Part shown: positions 47,753 through 60,959 of the stretch, piece by piece
How the letters are laid out: each line of letters starts with the position of its first letter
Numbering within the stretch: the first letter of the stretch is position 1
Notes under the pieces: generated by a model
Database searches by the model: none
What the model saw: only the letters and a program-made list of their open reading frames with translations
What the model was told of the DNA's origin: nothing
Position numbers and translations under genes: made by a program
Assembly: GCA_021442155.1 (NCBI GenBank)
Contig: CM038222.1
Span: 108,937,121-109,001,120 of the forward strand
Direction of reading: 5' to 3'
DNA length: 64,000 bases
Source: Cymbidium sinense
Lineage: Eukaryota > Streptophyta > Magnoliopsida > Asparagales > Orchidaceae

Positions 47753-50440
47753 CAAATTATTATCTCTTCCATGTCCGACAAGTAAGCTCATACATGTTGA
47801 TACTTTAGGTTTTCCTTACATAAGAGGTGAAATTTTGTAATATGTTGTAATTTTGTTTTTCTTTGCTTCTTTCATACCTTTTGTACTTCTTTACATAGTT
47901 CAATGAAGTTGCCTTTATATGAAAAAAAGTCAATCCTTCAAATCTTATGATCACTAATTCAATTAATGAGATAAGTTGATTACCTGAATTAAGTGTTTAC
48001 ATTCACTAGCAAATGACTAAACTCAAGTAGTGAGAGAGGTCTAGAATGGATTTATAAAGAAACCTCTTATTGATGCAGAACTTCATGCAGATCACAAATT
48101 AGAGCTCAAGTTTCATTTACTAAATCTTAAGATAAAACCAAAGATAATTCAAGAAAGAAGAATTTTTAGCCTATTATGTCACTAAGGTCCATTTTATGAC
48201 TTAATTTTTTTTTAAAATCATTTATTTTTAATTTCTTTCTAAAAATTTTAGATTTGAAACTTTAAATTTAATATTAAAAGTATGACGTGTGAGATGATTT
48301 AATCCATATAAAATAATAGCATGTGAAATGGATGGATGACATAAATAATAAAATAACTTAATGCCTCACATTAATATTGTTGCCCACCTTTCTCTTCCTA
48401 TTTTTACTTCTAAAAGATGATTATAATGACTATAAATAATGCTCCTTGTTGAAATGAAAGAAAAATTTTTTAACAATTATAATTGTTTGAGTTATTCTTG
48501 CGGTTTGAGAGCTTGGTGGCCAAACTGTGGCAATTCTTAATGGGAGTGCTACTTATTAAACATTTCTTCTTCTTTTTTCTTGCATCCAATAACTAAGATA
48601 ACTTATTTTAACCTTCTTCATACTTCTTAACATCATTTTCAACCATCCACTAAGCCTTCTACTCTCCTCCATAAACTTACGAAATCTTCTCATTTAGTAA
48701 TACCACTACTTTACTAGTCACAACCTAATCTTACTATGTACACCCAAATAATCTCTTTAAATCTTTTATTCCAAACTTACTACTCCATATCATAAAAATT
48801 TCTACTAACCTAAACATCCATAAGTATTTTCAATCATCTACCTCACATAAAGCTCATTTTTATAAGTGATATTTGAAATTAGCCCGAAATAGCCCAAGCT
48901 AGACTAGTTTAGGTATTCTCAATATCATACTATTCTACACCATTTATTATACTTCCAAAAACTCCATAATTTATCTTTAGATATTAATCTAAAGATCCAT
49001 ATACTCTTACTTCTCTTAATTGCACCAAAATGGTCACCCACCTCCATCACTTTTGGTGGTTCATCCTATAATATTATTGAGTCCAAACTAATCCAAAGGG
49101 GTAAAGTTGAAGACTTAGTATTTAGGGAGGATCTACTAGTATTTTTTTATTCCAATAGAGCATGGACAAATAGTTGAAATTTTAAATAATGATTATGCTA
49201 AAGGAGTGGTATATAAGAAAAGGACTAATGAGAATAAGAAGTATCTGCCTATCAATTTTATAGATCCATCAAAAAAGAGACATAGGAAGTATCTACTTAA
49301 CAATTTTACAAATCCATTTAAAAAGAGGCAAATGCCAAAAGATCCATGTGTTTTTGAACCTTTCTACTTAATAATTTAAGAACATTTGCTCCATTACAAA
49401 GCCTAAATATTAAAGATTTTAAACAACTCAGAATCAAAAGAAATTAGAGTGGGAAGTGCTAACACAATGTGGTTTTAATATTAAAATGCACTGAATATTT
49501 TTGTTGGATAGTGAGTTAGTAATTTTAAAGATAACATATATGCATTATAGTGATAAAATGTTTCTTATGGTTTATTATTTGTAACATACATATATTCATT
49601 TTACCTTTTAATAAGAGAGTGACTTCGGCCTTATCCCAAAGACAATTGGTTCTAATATTATTAATATATTAAACAAAGTATTTATTCAATATTATAAACT
49701 AATAAATTTTAATATTATAAACTAGAAGATGCTAAAGGATCCCATTAGGTGGACTCTATTTATGCTATAATATGTTATTAATGATGAGGAAAGGTTCCTT
49801 AGGTGATAATTAGATGTACATTGTGTATAATATTCAATAAGTTGAAATAGGTCTATTAAATAATATATAAATTTTAACTATTTAAAAAGATAATGTCATT
49901 AAATAATTGCAACTTTTATATAATTACATGTTAAACACTATGCAAAGTAATAAGTACACTCTACAAACATTTCTCTATATTATTGGAGGAGTTTAGGTTG
50001 TTTGCAAATAGAAAATTCATCTTTTTATTAACATGGATGCAGAAGAGAGATAGCAAAGATAAAGTATAAATTGCAATTGTTGATTTTATAACTTATAAGT
50101 TATAATTGCATACTATTTCATTAGGTTTTTTCTATAGGTCATACACTAACAAGTTTTGAATTTTATTATTTTGTTATAATTACATTTTATTCTTGGTTTC
50201 AAAAAAGAATTCAAGATGTTATAAATGATTACATATAGTTCTTTAATAATTTAGAATTTTAGGAGCATGGGAAGATTATTATTCTTAATAAATTTATTTT
50301 TTTTCTTAATGTTTTTATTACAATTCATATTACTATAAATGATGTTATGTTATAATGTCATGTTATTGAATTCTCTTACTCTAACTGTAAATGATGTTCT
50401 AATACATACCTTTCATTCTGAAAAATGCTTTTGAATTTCC
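47753..50440. other. AT-rich stretch without a recognised gene
   Basis: No open frame above about 60 codons and no protein motif is seen. A TATA-like ATAAATAATGCTCCTTG (about 48436) followed by GTTATTCTTGCGGTTTGAGA (48491) recalls an LTR promoter region, but no partner repeat is seen. The stretch 48560-48990 is pyrimidine-rich (many CTTAC/CTACT words) without a clear unit. Confidence 0.35.
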
Positions 50441-50559
50441 AGTTCTTTGTTATGATCTTAATAAAGTTTAAACTAGATTCAAATAATATAATTTGTCTAA
50501 TGCTTGGTTCGCATCAAAACCAAGTAGAAAAAAAAGCCTTATCCAAATTTAGTTTGAAC

Positions 50560-51330
50560 AGAAATCAAATATTCTTTGACTAATATTAAATTTTCTTCAA
50601 CCAATTTGGGCCTCTTAAAAATATAAAGTCAACATTATTATAAAAAAATTAAACCTATTCTAACATTATTTGTACCTTGTTTAAATGTCATTTGAACCTT
50701 GTTTGAATGCTAATTTTACTTAGTTCAAACTTGGATTAAATAATGTTTAGACCTATTTCAAACTTCTTAGAATTTTAGTCAAGCATCACTATAAGAAATT
50801 TAAACCTTATTCTAATATTGTATAAACATTGTTCAAACTTAGTTTGAATGTTGTTTAAACTTGGATCAAACCTTATTATGACTAGTCCCAAGCTAGTTTA
50901 AACCTCTTAAGATTTAAAACTAGGCATTCTTATAGATAAGTCAAATTTGGTTTGGCATTATTCAACAAAAAGGTCAAACCAAGATCAAACCTTAATCAAA
51001 TATGGTTTGAACTTTGTTCAAATCAATTTGAACCACTTAGGATCTAATGCTTAGCATTATTATAAAAAAGTTAAACCTTTTTTTTGGGCATAGTTTAAAG
51101 TTGGATCAAATCTTGTTCAGACCTTGTTCTAACTATGTTATAATCAATTCAATCCTCTTAAAATTTAAAGTTGGGAATTATTGTAAAAAGTCAAACATTT
51201 ATAATCATTTTTAAAACCTAGCATTTTTATCAAATTATATTTATACTTAATTATATGCAAAGAGATTTGAATTGGTTCAAACAAAGTAAAAAAAAGGTTC
51301 AAATATGTTTCAATCTAGGTCTAAACATTT
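50560..51330. repeat. Degenerate tandem repeat, units of about 120-160 bp
   Basis: A block like CCTCTTAAAATTTAAAGTTG followed by GCATTATTATAAAAAAGTTA recurs near 50609, 50766, 50904, 51026 and 51151. In between are TTCAAAC / GTTTGAAC / GGATCAAAC words. Spacing shrinks from 157 to about 125 bp. Strong divergence between units indicates age. Confidence 0.7.
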
Positions 51331-52539
51331 TATAACAAGGCTTTATTTTTTATTGCATTTAATGCAAAAAAAAAAGATTTGAACATTTTCAAAAATATTC
51401 AATCATGTTTTGATTTTTATTCATGAGCATTTTTCACAATGCCAAGGTATATAGAACATAATTGATGGAGCATTATTTATAGAATCACTTGACCACTAGT
51501 TAAATAACCACAACATTTCAACAAAATTAATGATTATATATTATAATATTACTCAATATAGATAGCAAAGTTATGTATCATTATAGAAAAAAAATGTAAT
51601 CTATTACATTTATTGCAACTTCTTGTATCAATTAAATTCATTATGTATAATTACAAAAGAATTACAAAGAATTAAGTTTACTATATCAATTAATAAGCTG
51701 ATTATTAGCATGTAGCCTTACAAATAACATGATTATAGCCTTTTGCTCTAAGTGACATAATTTATTTTCACTACATCCTTCCCCCTTACTCTTATATTTT
51801 TCTTTAATGACCACTCATTAGTTTCACTAATGATAATAGAATGGTAATAATTTATATTTCTTCTAGAATCTATCACTTATCTTCATTGCCTATCAAAATA
51901 TATTCTTAGAGCATGAACTTAGCCCTACTTATTGAGTATAAAACTAGGGCATATGTTGAAATAGCTAACACTTGAATTAGGTGCCACAACAAATGCATAT
52001 TTATAAGAAAGATTATCATTTCAAAATTTTTATGTGTGCATAGCTTTTTTGGTAATTCAACCACACCATCAAAATCACTACCAAATGCATCAGTTCAAAT
52101 TAGCATATTAGATAAACAATTAATGTTTAAGGCTTACTTAAGAGCTTGCTTAATGCTTCTTCAATTTCAATTGATAAAGATAGATTTTACATTCATTATG
52201 ATAATTTAAAAAAATATTTATATATTGTATATCTCAAGAACTCTAATGATATGATTGTTGGATATGAATATGCATTTTTATAATAGTATTAAAGCCTTTT
52301 CAAGTTCATTCTTTTAATTTAATTTTATTTTTCAAAATATTGGTGAAACTAAATTCTTCTTTAAGCTTTAGATACCAAGTGATATTTCTTTTAATAATTA
52401 TCAAGTTTTAAATTTCCCATAATATGCATCACATTATGATGAGTACAAGCCGCTTGATGTATCTATAAAAATATTGCATATAAATTATTAGCAATATTAT
52501 ATGTTAATAAAAAATAATTGACTATCTTAACTCAGCCCT
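51331..52539. other. AT-rich stretch without a recognised gene
   Basis: No open frame of note. It may hold the decayed C-terminal half of the neighbouring minus-strand transposase relic, but no motif can be read in it with confidence. Confidence 0.3.
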
Positions 52540-52963
52540 GAAATACATCAATGATTCATTATTTCTTGAATCTACTATTGCAAAAGCTACTAGATAAGTC
52601 TTGGTAGTCGTATCTTAGGCCACATCTATGAGGATAGAACCTCAACATCTAGTATTGAAAAATATTCCATTTGTACATAACACTAAGTGACATTCACCTT
52701 TAAACACCTCGAATGTAAGGCTCTTAAAGAGAAAGAAACATACTTAAAACATCCTAAAGTATCTATCAATCTGAATAATAATTTTGGTAACTTATATTTT
52801 ATTCTTTCGTACGAAAGTATGTGATAGTAATTTCTAAAAGGATGCATTAGGGGTTCTTCTTACATGGGTAATGTCATGCTAACAATACTATCAAGCTTTT
52901 CTCATAAGATGAACTAATCTCATAGTCTCTCTTAACATCAAATATTATAGCCTTTGGCTTCAA
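52540..52963 (-). pseudogene. Mutator-like (MULE) transposase relic
   Basis: Minus-strand translation of 52540-52686 gives CTNGIFFNTRC, stop, GSILIDVA, stop, DTTTKTYLVAFAIVDSRNNE, then SLMYF. This resembles the catalytic core of MULE transposases around the conserved A-F-A-I-V segment. About 200 bp upstream on the same strand, 52890-52963 gives KPKAIIFDVKRDYEISSSYE, resembling the segment before the catalytic domain in that family. Two stops in the core alone make it dead. Family assignment is by eye from short motifs. Confidence 0.5.
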
Positions 52964-53149
52964 ATTTGGGTTAGGTCCAACAAGTATTTTTTTAGTTATA
53001 GGTATAATAAGTCACGACTAAACATAATGATGCCCTTTATCTCAAACTTTCCAAAAATAAACATATTTTGATACATGGTCCAAACTTCAAATATATCCTT
53101 TTGTGCTAACATTCTAGTTCACATGCTCCTTAAACATTTTATTGATGTA

Positions 53150-54600
53150 TAATTAATATACCAATTATCTATCCCAATTTTTTCACATTTAATTAATATT
53201 TTTCATTGCAAATAGATGTAACTTCTTCATATCTTTTTGTTCTCAAATATTTACCTAACTTTTATATGAATTGACAAATAACTCAAACATAAGATCATTA
53301 TGTCAATAGACATTGAATTAAAGGTACTTCTATGTATTGACTCTTGATGATTAGATTTATCGATGTACTCTTCACTTGATGAATTTTTGTTTTCAGACTT
53401 AGGGTGCACAATGATTCAATAGACATCTTCATTTGTTTCCACCTATTCTGTCAATATAAAAATAATTTTGCTTGTGATTATAAACTATGTTTGGAATCTT
53501 TTTTTTTAAAAGAATAGACAAATAAATGTGAGAATTATGTTGCATGGATATAAAAATCTCGTTGACAAAGAATACAAAATGATATCTTGTTATAATTTTT
53601 ATGATGTGAATTAATATGATGGATTCTGCTCCATTAAGAATAATATGTTGTCTTTAATTTCAATCTAAATTCATTCTTTTCCATCAATGTAACTATGTGT
53701 AGGAGATCCATGAGGTCTTAAATGGTAATACATCTTAAAACCTTCAATTATTTATGATGTTTACCACTAATGGTCTAACCAATTTCATTGTATTCTTTTC
53801 ATTCTTCATCATATAAAATAAGAATATTAATGTTTGATTCACTTGGAAAAGGAAAAAAAGTTATAAAAATAAAAGCTAGAAAGGTAAATATTGGGGTCAA
53901 ACAGAATTCAAATTAGATTCAAACATAGGTTAAATTTTATTGAATATGTTCATAAGTTTATTCAAATCAAAATGAAAAAAGTTTGATCAACGGTGGGCAG
54001 AGTTTGAGGTTTGAACTAGGTTCAAAATAGATTCAAATCCGATTTGATCAAGTTTTTAATAAGATCTCAATTAGGTTTTTGAATAATTCAAGTAATCTTT
54101 CAACCAAATTTGAAGCTCATTTAAATAAATTTCTAATTTGTTCAAGTCATTTTTTTTGGCATTTGATCTATCTTTGTGTGAAACATTTTTCTAAAAATAA
54201 TTTTTATAGTTATATATTTAAATTTTATTGAATTAAACTAAATTTTTATAGATTCTCTTTCTTATAATAAATGTAACTCAGATCTATCATCGAAGATTCA
54301 TGCTAATATGTTATGACACTATTTTAATATTAAATGTACTAACTTGTAGTCAATTAAACCATTTCATTTAACTATATTATCTCAATCTTCTTACAAAGTT
54401 CTAAGATTTTACGAAAAAGTCTCACATGAAAAAATTGAAAAAGAACTTTATGGAAGAAAATATGATATTGTTTGTATTATGAGCATGATAATAACAATTC
54501 TTCTAATAAGATTTATGTATTTTAAGAATTTTTTTTAAAATAATTTCTTAAGATATTTGATCAAATAAAATGTAAGTGATATATTTACTCAAAAAAAGAG
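53150..54600. other. AT-rich upstream region with TTCAAA-rich patch
   Basis: No gene is seen. At 53895-54140 words such as AATTCAAATTAGATTCAAAC and GTTTGAACTAGGTTCAAAAT recur. Their style mirrors the TTCAAAC-rich array at 50440-51330 on the other side of the MULE relic, so they could be the decayed other end of that element (weak inference). Confidence 0.35.
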
Positions 54601-54789
54601 TCCCACAGCAAACGACAAAGGGAAATTAAACCTATGGCACAGGCTATATTCGCAAAAAGGATATTCTTTTACCTTTTTATTATGCAGCCTCACATAGGAA
54701 TGCTCGATATAATCGTTTTGAAAATCTGGCCGTGATTCTTGCCTCCTCGGCACCACTGGTTCTGAGCAAACACCACTTCAACGACGAAA

Positions 54790-54954
54790 ATGGTGAGCCC
54801 AAGCTCCAGAAGAATGATTGGTAACGTGAGATCCTTCGTCGGCAACTCACTGGGAGGATTGCGAGGCTGGAGTAATGTTGCCTCCTGGGCCGTCGCCGGC
54901 ACTCTCGCGTATTTCCTCTGGGTGAAACCCGCCCAAGAGCTTAAGGCGGAGCAG
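54790..54954 (+). CDS. First coding exon of a small membrane protein gene (conserved-looking, unknown function)
   Basis: The exon has 55 codons starting MVSPSSRRMIGNVRSFVGNS and ending QELKAEQ. The last codon, CAG, is directly followed by GTATCT, a good splice donor (54955-54956), in phase 0. The ATG context GAAAATGG has G at +4. Local GC content is far higher than in its surroundings, and codon use is unlike the transposon relics. Residues about 30-45 (VASWAVAGTLAYFLWV) form a likely single membrane segment after a basic, Ser/Gly-rich N-terminus with no acidic residues, which would fit an organellar membrane protein (inference). I do not recognise a named family. Reading on through the donor would add only nine codons before a stop at 54982. 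Later exons are not recognised to the window end. The minus-strand frame 54690-54902 is its shadow. Confidence 0.72.
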
Positions 54955-57288
54955 GTATCTCTCCCCTGTCCATGCTTTCTTTAGTCATTTCACACCACTC
55001 ATTTTCTGGGGTTTTCATCTGTACTTTGTTTATAGCTAATTCTAGGGTACTAGGGGGGTAGGGGGAACATTTTATTTGGGGACGTTTAGTCGTTTGTTCA
55101 AGATGCACGTTATTATTCACCGAATGCTAGTCTAGATTGCATGGTTTTGCAGCTGTTGATGCTGGTTTAAGTAATTGCATGGGTTTGTGAGAGAAATTTT
55201 CTGTATCATGCAAAGTCTGGTTACTCTGTTATCAATCACTGGCATTTTCTGAAGTTCAGCATTATCACCCTTGATTCAACTATCCCAGTTTCTTCTAATT
55301 GATGCATTTTTGCCTTCTTGCTTTTGAACATTTTACTATTAGAAAGTGATGCTGGTAAATTATTATAACATAAGTTAGGCACCATGTGTAACGAGACTAT
55401 TAAATTTTGAACCTAGGTGCCTGTACAATATCTTAAATGTTTAAATTGAGAATTGAGACCTTTTAAACTGATTGCTGTTTAGTGATTTCTATTCTTTTAG
55501 AAGCAAAATATTACTTAAGCCTATACTTGTCTGAAGCAAATTATTCTTTCTTTTTCCCATGGAATTTGATGCCAGAGATCATTGCTAGTAAAAAATCAAT
55601 CCCGGCTCAAGTCTTTGACTGTCTGCATCATATCCTTTAGGGCCTTAAATATAAAAATTAAATTGGAGCCCAAATAAAAAAGAGAGAGTGATGTGGATAT
55701 TTTCAGATAAAGTAGAAGCTATTTTAAGAGAACAAGGGTGATATTTTGGTGAAGCCAGAAAAAGAACAAAAGAACCAGAATAAGTCTTGTGACCATATGT
55801 ATCTTGCATTTAGAATGTTTTGAATGTCCTTGAAAAAAATGAAATAACAAGTATTAATATGTAAAGACTATTGCTCTTTTGATGTGAAGATTTGGGTTCA
55901 AAGAAATGACAAGCAATTGGAAAGCTCAGGCTAAGAGTTGCAGTCATAATCTAGCAACCAATTCCCTGTATTTGATCTTATTCTGCTCACTGTTCTTTCA
56001 TCCAGAAGCAGCCTTGGATTGGGTAAATATGAAGGTAAATATCATTTGAACGTATATTGTATACTTCACAAAGAATAAGATGTGAATATTTCTTTTTTCA
56101 TATGGAACTATATCATACTCCTTGATGAATCCAGGATCATAGAGATTTTATCTCTTTATCCCTTTTTTATGAAATATGATTTAGACTCCCGCTGTTTTTC
56201 CAATTCTTTTAAAACTACGGAATTTCTTATGAATCCAAGGAGAGTCCTTAAAGTTACATATAATGTTACATTGGTGATATTTACTTCGGTTAAAATAAGA
56301 ATTGAGGCATGCACACAAGAAAAAGGAATGGATTATCTTATTTCCACAACTCAACTATTTAAACCCGCTAGATGTGTAAATGCATGGGTTTTAAAAGCAG
56401 TTGCTATCTTCATCACTTGAATAGTCATATCCATATCTCGTCAAGTATTTTTGTCAAAATTTAATTTTTGGTCACGTTCTTTAACAACCTTTAAGCCTTT
56501 GTAGTTATTGTAAAAGTTCTTTTTATTAGCATGTTAAATGTCTTCAACTCTGAACCTAATACTAAAGATATGGCTAAGATAAGTCAGATGAAGTTAATCA
56601 TCCACCTAAAACCATCAGAAGTTCTATGGCTCTCAGTGTAGGCAGAATCTAACTTAGCTTAACCGATCACTACATTGTTTTTTTATTTTATTTTACCTAT
56701 ATGGTTTATTTACAAGTTTGTGATCATTTTGTCAATAAATTTACATATAAGAATAGTATAAGTTAGTTCTATGTAAGTCATACACACATGCAAGACAATG
56801 CTCGTTACTTGGTATAATGTGCCTTGGACTTTTTTTGCATTAGTTTTCGCAGTTCCATCTCTCAACCATGCCTATACTAATATTAAGTTGGCCACCTATG
56901 TATATTTAAGTAGGGGAACAAATTCATTATTAAAACTTGGTTGATATTTGGATCTCTACTCTAAAAAATCTTTGTTGATAAGTACTTAGGAAAAGAAACC
57001 CACAACTTCTGGAATTTGTTGGAAGCAGTAAACCTGAAATTTTGTGCCCCTGAGAAAAGTTTCAAATTTACTTCTGCCACCCTTGATGTTGCTTCTGAGG
57101 AAGGATTTAGTTTTAAGTTCATTATCTAATTAGTTTTATCAACTTTGACTTTAATGTATTTCAAAAATTGATCATAATTTTCATTTTCCATTAGTCTTAT
57201 ATTAACTATTTGGAGTTGGCTTTATGAATCTTCACACTCTTATTCATTTATGTAAATTTTTTTTGTAATAGTTCTAGCCATCTTATTT
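54955..57288 (+). other. Probable first intron, proximal part
   Basis: It starts GTATCTCTCCCC after the coding exon. The sequence is T-rich and has stops in all frames. A T-rich tract at 55010-55160 is intron-like. The frame at 56082-56420 (112 codons) matches nothing recognised and has no splice or start support. It could equally be intergenic if the gene is short. Confidence 0.4.
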
Positions 57289-57540
57289 TTGGTTTGTTCA
57301 TTTTTCTTGATATTCTATGATATTAACTCTATCAATTTACCTTATGTAGTCACCTTTTGTACTACATTGCACATAAACCATTCAAATTTTGTTTCTCACT
57401 TATCTATAATAACTACTAGTCCCACCATCTTTTTTATAACTTTTCTTATTCTACATTATTTAGTTTCGCCTTGTGTCCATCTTAACATTCTCATTTTTGT
57501 CACACTCAACTTGATTCCACATCACTCTAATATATACAAA
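57289..57540 (-). pseudogene. RTE-type LINE 3' end relic
   Basis: Minus-strand translation gives KLSVTKMRMLRWTQGETK, stop, CRIRKVIKKMVGLVVIIDK, stop, ETKFEWFMCNVVQKVTT. The M-R-M-L-R-W block followed by R-I-R and the F-x-W-F-like segment about 40 residues on resembles the region after the reverse transcriptase of RTE-type LINEs in plants. There are at least three stops. The plus-strand open frame covering the same bases (57289-57543) is its antisense shadow. Confidence 0.6.
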
Positions 57541-60500
57541 TAGTTGATTTGATTGCATTTTTATAAAATTTATCAGTCTCTATTATACTGTCTTTTCTCA
57601 TAGTACTTCCAAGGCATCTTTTTATTTTAATTATCCCATTTTAACTTTCTAGTTTATGTCTCCAAGATGTAGTCTCCACTGGTCTTCAAAGCCTAGTAGT
57701 TCATAATATGTGAAAGTTGAAATTTTTGGCTTAGTACCATAAATAATAGAATTGATAATTTATGATACTTGAATGTGTCGTGTCCTTCATCAAACATTTA
57801 ATGCCTATTGATTCATCACACTTTTGGGAAAAATTGTGAATATCATACAAGGTGCAAGAATAACTTTGAAAATAATGTCTGAAGCTATCTACTTCTTATG
57901 TTTCAATATTAAAAGTTTAAGCCTTTTTCATCACTCAGCTCCATTTTGTTTCTTTTTATCATTTTCTTGTCTAAATTGCTGATTTTATAGCTTTGGTAGT
58001 TGCATTTTTATTCTATTGAATGACACATTATCTTCCTAATTAAGTAATAACAAATTAGCCTAATTGATCTTAATTCAGTGAATAAAAAAGCTAATTTAAT
58101 GTGTTTTTAATTGAACCTCATTTAGGGAGCCAATTGCATTTTTTTTTTTTTGTCCTAGAAGTAAAGAAATTGAAATCCAGAGGTCATTTTTTTCTAAAAA
58201 GTTAATCTAATCCTCATTCAAAGAAAGCATTTTTTTTTGCTTTTAATGAAGTTGGCATTTTTCTCATGAAGTTGTTTCTCCAATTATCAAACATTGAAGC
58301 ACCCAAAACCCATTTATACTATCCTAAAAATTATGAGCAAGAATAAAAGCATGGGCATGAAACAAAATAAAGAGTTGGGGCTCTAAATATGTGTCACTCC
58401 TATTAATCTTGCTAAAATCATTTTGGTCTCTATTCTTCTAAGTTTCACCACACATTTATCCAAAATACACAATTTATTAATAATCAACTTAAGCTAGTTA
58501 TATATTTGTTATATGCCTTTACTTTCTCCATGACATTATTTTACCATAGAGTACTCTTATGGCACGCATTTGTTTTAGGATGCAAGCAAGTTTAATCAAG
58601 CTTTTGCCACTGTATATTACACTTAAATTGACTTAATTAATTTAGTTCGAGCTTGAACTCATTTTAATTAAGTTCAAGTTACCTCACGGATAAGCTTGTC
58701 ATTTTAGAAAAGAAAGAAGATGAAGGAGAATTTGATGACTTTTAGTGATATATTATAGAAATGATAAAAATATGGGGAATAAGAGGCTAATTAAATTTCT
58801 TAAGTTTTATTTTTAATAACTTAACTATTCCTTGATAGCATCTATTGAATGGTGGATCCTCCATTTTTTTTTTCATTCAATTAATGAAAAGTGATAGCAC
58901 ATGACGTTGGTAGAAAAAGAAGCAGTTACGATAGTTTTTGCTCAATTTATGGTGCTTAGCTTTAAGCAATCATGATTATGCGGTTGTTATAGACTATTCT
59001 CTTACTATTCTAGTGTGCCTTTAGCTTATTATTAGATTGCATTAGTCGCAAAGCTGCTCTTGTGAATCCGCCTAAATAAATCAAAAATGATAGTCTGAAC
59101 CTTTAAATTTTAGAATATATTACCTGTTAGTTTACTAATAGAGTTGGATCACTGGCTGCCAAGTCAAGTTGAGGTTGATACAAGTTTGGTTTATCTCAAC
59201 TCATGAGTCAATTTTCAATCCTAGTTCAAGCTACTTTATGAGTTATTTGATTCAACTGCATCACCAATTCATATTAGCCACTCAAGTTTAACGTAAAATT
59301 TATATATTTGTTCATTTTAAAAATTTTGGAGCTATCTTCATATTATCATTCAATTATATAATTAAACCACTTATCCTCTGAAAATTTTGTTGTTGTTATA
59401 AGTTTTAATTTACCTCAAGTAAATAACATACAACAAGTTACATGTTTTGTCTATGTGGTGTAAGATGTTTGATGGTTAAGTTGGATAAGGCCTTGAAATT
59501 ATTTGTACACTTTAAAATTCTCTCTAAAGTTATTATCCTATCATATATCACTTGTGGTAACTTTAATATATCTTTTTACTGCTAAATTACATGTCATGGA
59601 ACTCAATTTTATGTCTTTTTATGGTAAGTGAAAACTATATGAAGATCTTTGTGTTGCTCTCTATACTATATCATTGATTTTCTTAGCAAAAAGTTGTTTC
59701 CACAATCAATTTTTTTGTTCTAACCATTTGTTCCATCACTATTTCCCATCTGATCTTTCCATTCATAAAACCAATCTACTTCTACACCATCAATATTTTA
59801 TTTTTAGCATTTATTCCATTTCCAATCTAGATGACTTCATGATATAACTTTTAAGTTTGATTTTTTTATTGTAATCAAAATTTTGAGCCACTTCATTCAT
59901 ATCTATTAGCACTAAGTTTTAACTAGCTTTTAGTTCTGAAGATTTTGTTGGAATGATATGCTGACCATGCTACTTCAATAAATCCCATAACTCCGCCAAC
60001 TTTCTAATCTGAATTTAAAGATTTATCTTGACTTTGGGTTTCTTCAAGTATTTAATTTTACCTCGTTGGATTATATTATATGATACCTATATTCCTCTTC
60101 ATTTTTCTCATTTCAGGAGATATCTTTTGATGTTTTCTTATTAAGTGTTTAAAAAAAAGCATTTCCTTGATCCTTTCATTTTAGAGTAAGGTTCCTTTAT
60201 TTTCTTTTAATACACCTGATCAGTGTAATGCAACTCAATAACATTGTAATTAATTTTTACTTGGATGATGGTCTAGTGAACGTCGCACAAAAACATGAGC
60301 AAAAATATATGCATAAATGATTATGGTCAGAACTTGGTTCGATATTTGGGAATGAGATAGAGGCCTGTGGTTCGTTAAACCAAGGGAAAAAAAGGGTCAG
60401 GGATGGAAGTTGAAGGTCAATTTGGATACGGTTCTGTTTTTTCTATGCCCATCTTAGAATGGAGCTGTTTTTTTAGGGTACTAGAGTAGCAGAAACTATA

Positions 60501-60959
60501 TGTGCATGGCGATGAACTCTTGAATCAACACTGAGGCCAACCATACTTCATTGATTTCATTTTCATACTGGGGATGAATTTAAAGAAACAATGTGCTTGT
60601 TTGTTATGCAGTGTAAATATGGAAGTGCATGGATGCCATGGCAATTATAATTAAACTGCAGAATTGAACGGCCATATCTTTACTATTTAAGACAGGTGAA
60701 ATGCTTTGAATTTCACATTCTTTTTCTTCAGGCTTCCAAACTTTTCTGCCAAATGAAATGCTTGAAGTTGGTTATCTAATTCAATTTTTCTGCAACAAAC
60801 TCCCTTGTAGCTTGGTCATTGAATTCAATTTGCTTTTTTACGGCCAGATAGCTAGCTTTTAGTTTCGTGGTGCTGGTCTTGCCACCACAGTTTGGTAAAA
60901 CTAGTCGTGTGAGTGGACTGTAAGATATTTAGGACATTTTAGCATCCAATATTTTTAAT
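57541..60959 (+). other. Probable intron or intergenic DNA, no recognised gene
   Basis: AT-rich with T runs (58139-58151, 58221-58238, 58864-58873). The part just after 57540 may continue the LINE relic but is not readable. No exon matching the small membrane protein gene is recognised, and no open frame above 60 codons is found. Confidence 0.35.

Noticed and set aside
48436..48545. TATA-like box followed by a GC-richer stretch, resembling an LTR promoter
   Set aside because: No second LTR, primer site or coding domain is found nearby, so no element can be supported.
54690..54902. Minus-strand frame over the first exon of the small membrane protein gene
   Set aside because: It is a shadow of the plus-strand exon, whose start context and splice donor are coherent.
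56082..56420. 112-codon plus-strand frame in the putative intron
   Set aside because: No motif, no splice sites in a sensible place, and AT-driven codon content. It is kept only as a note.
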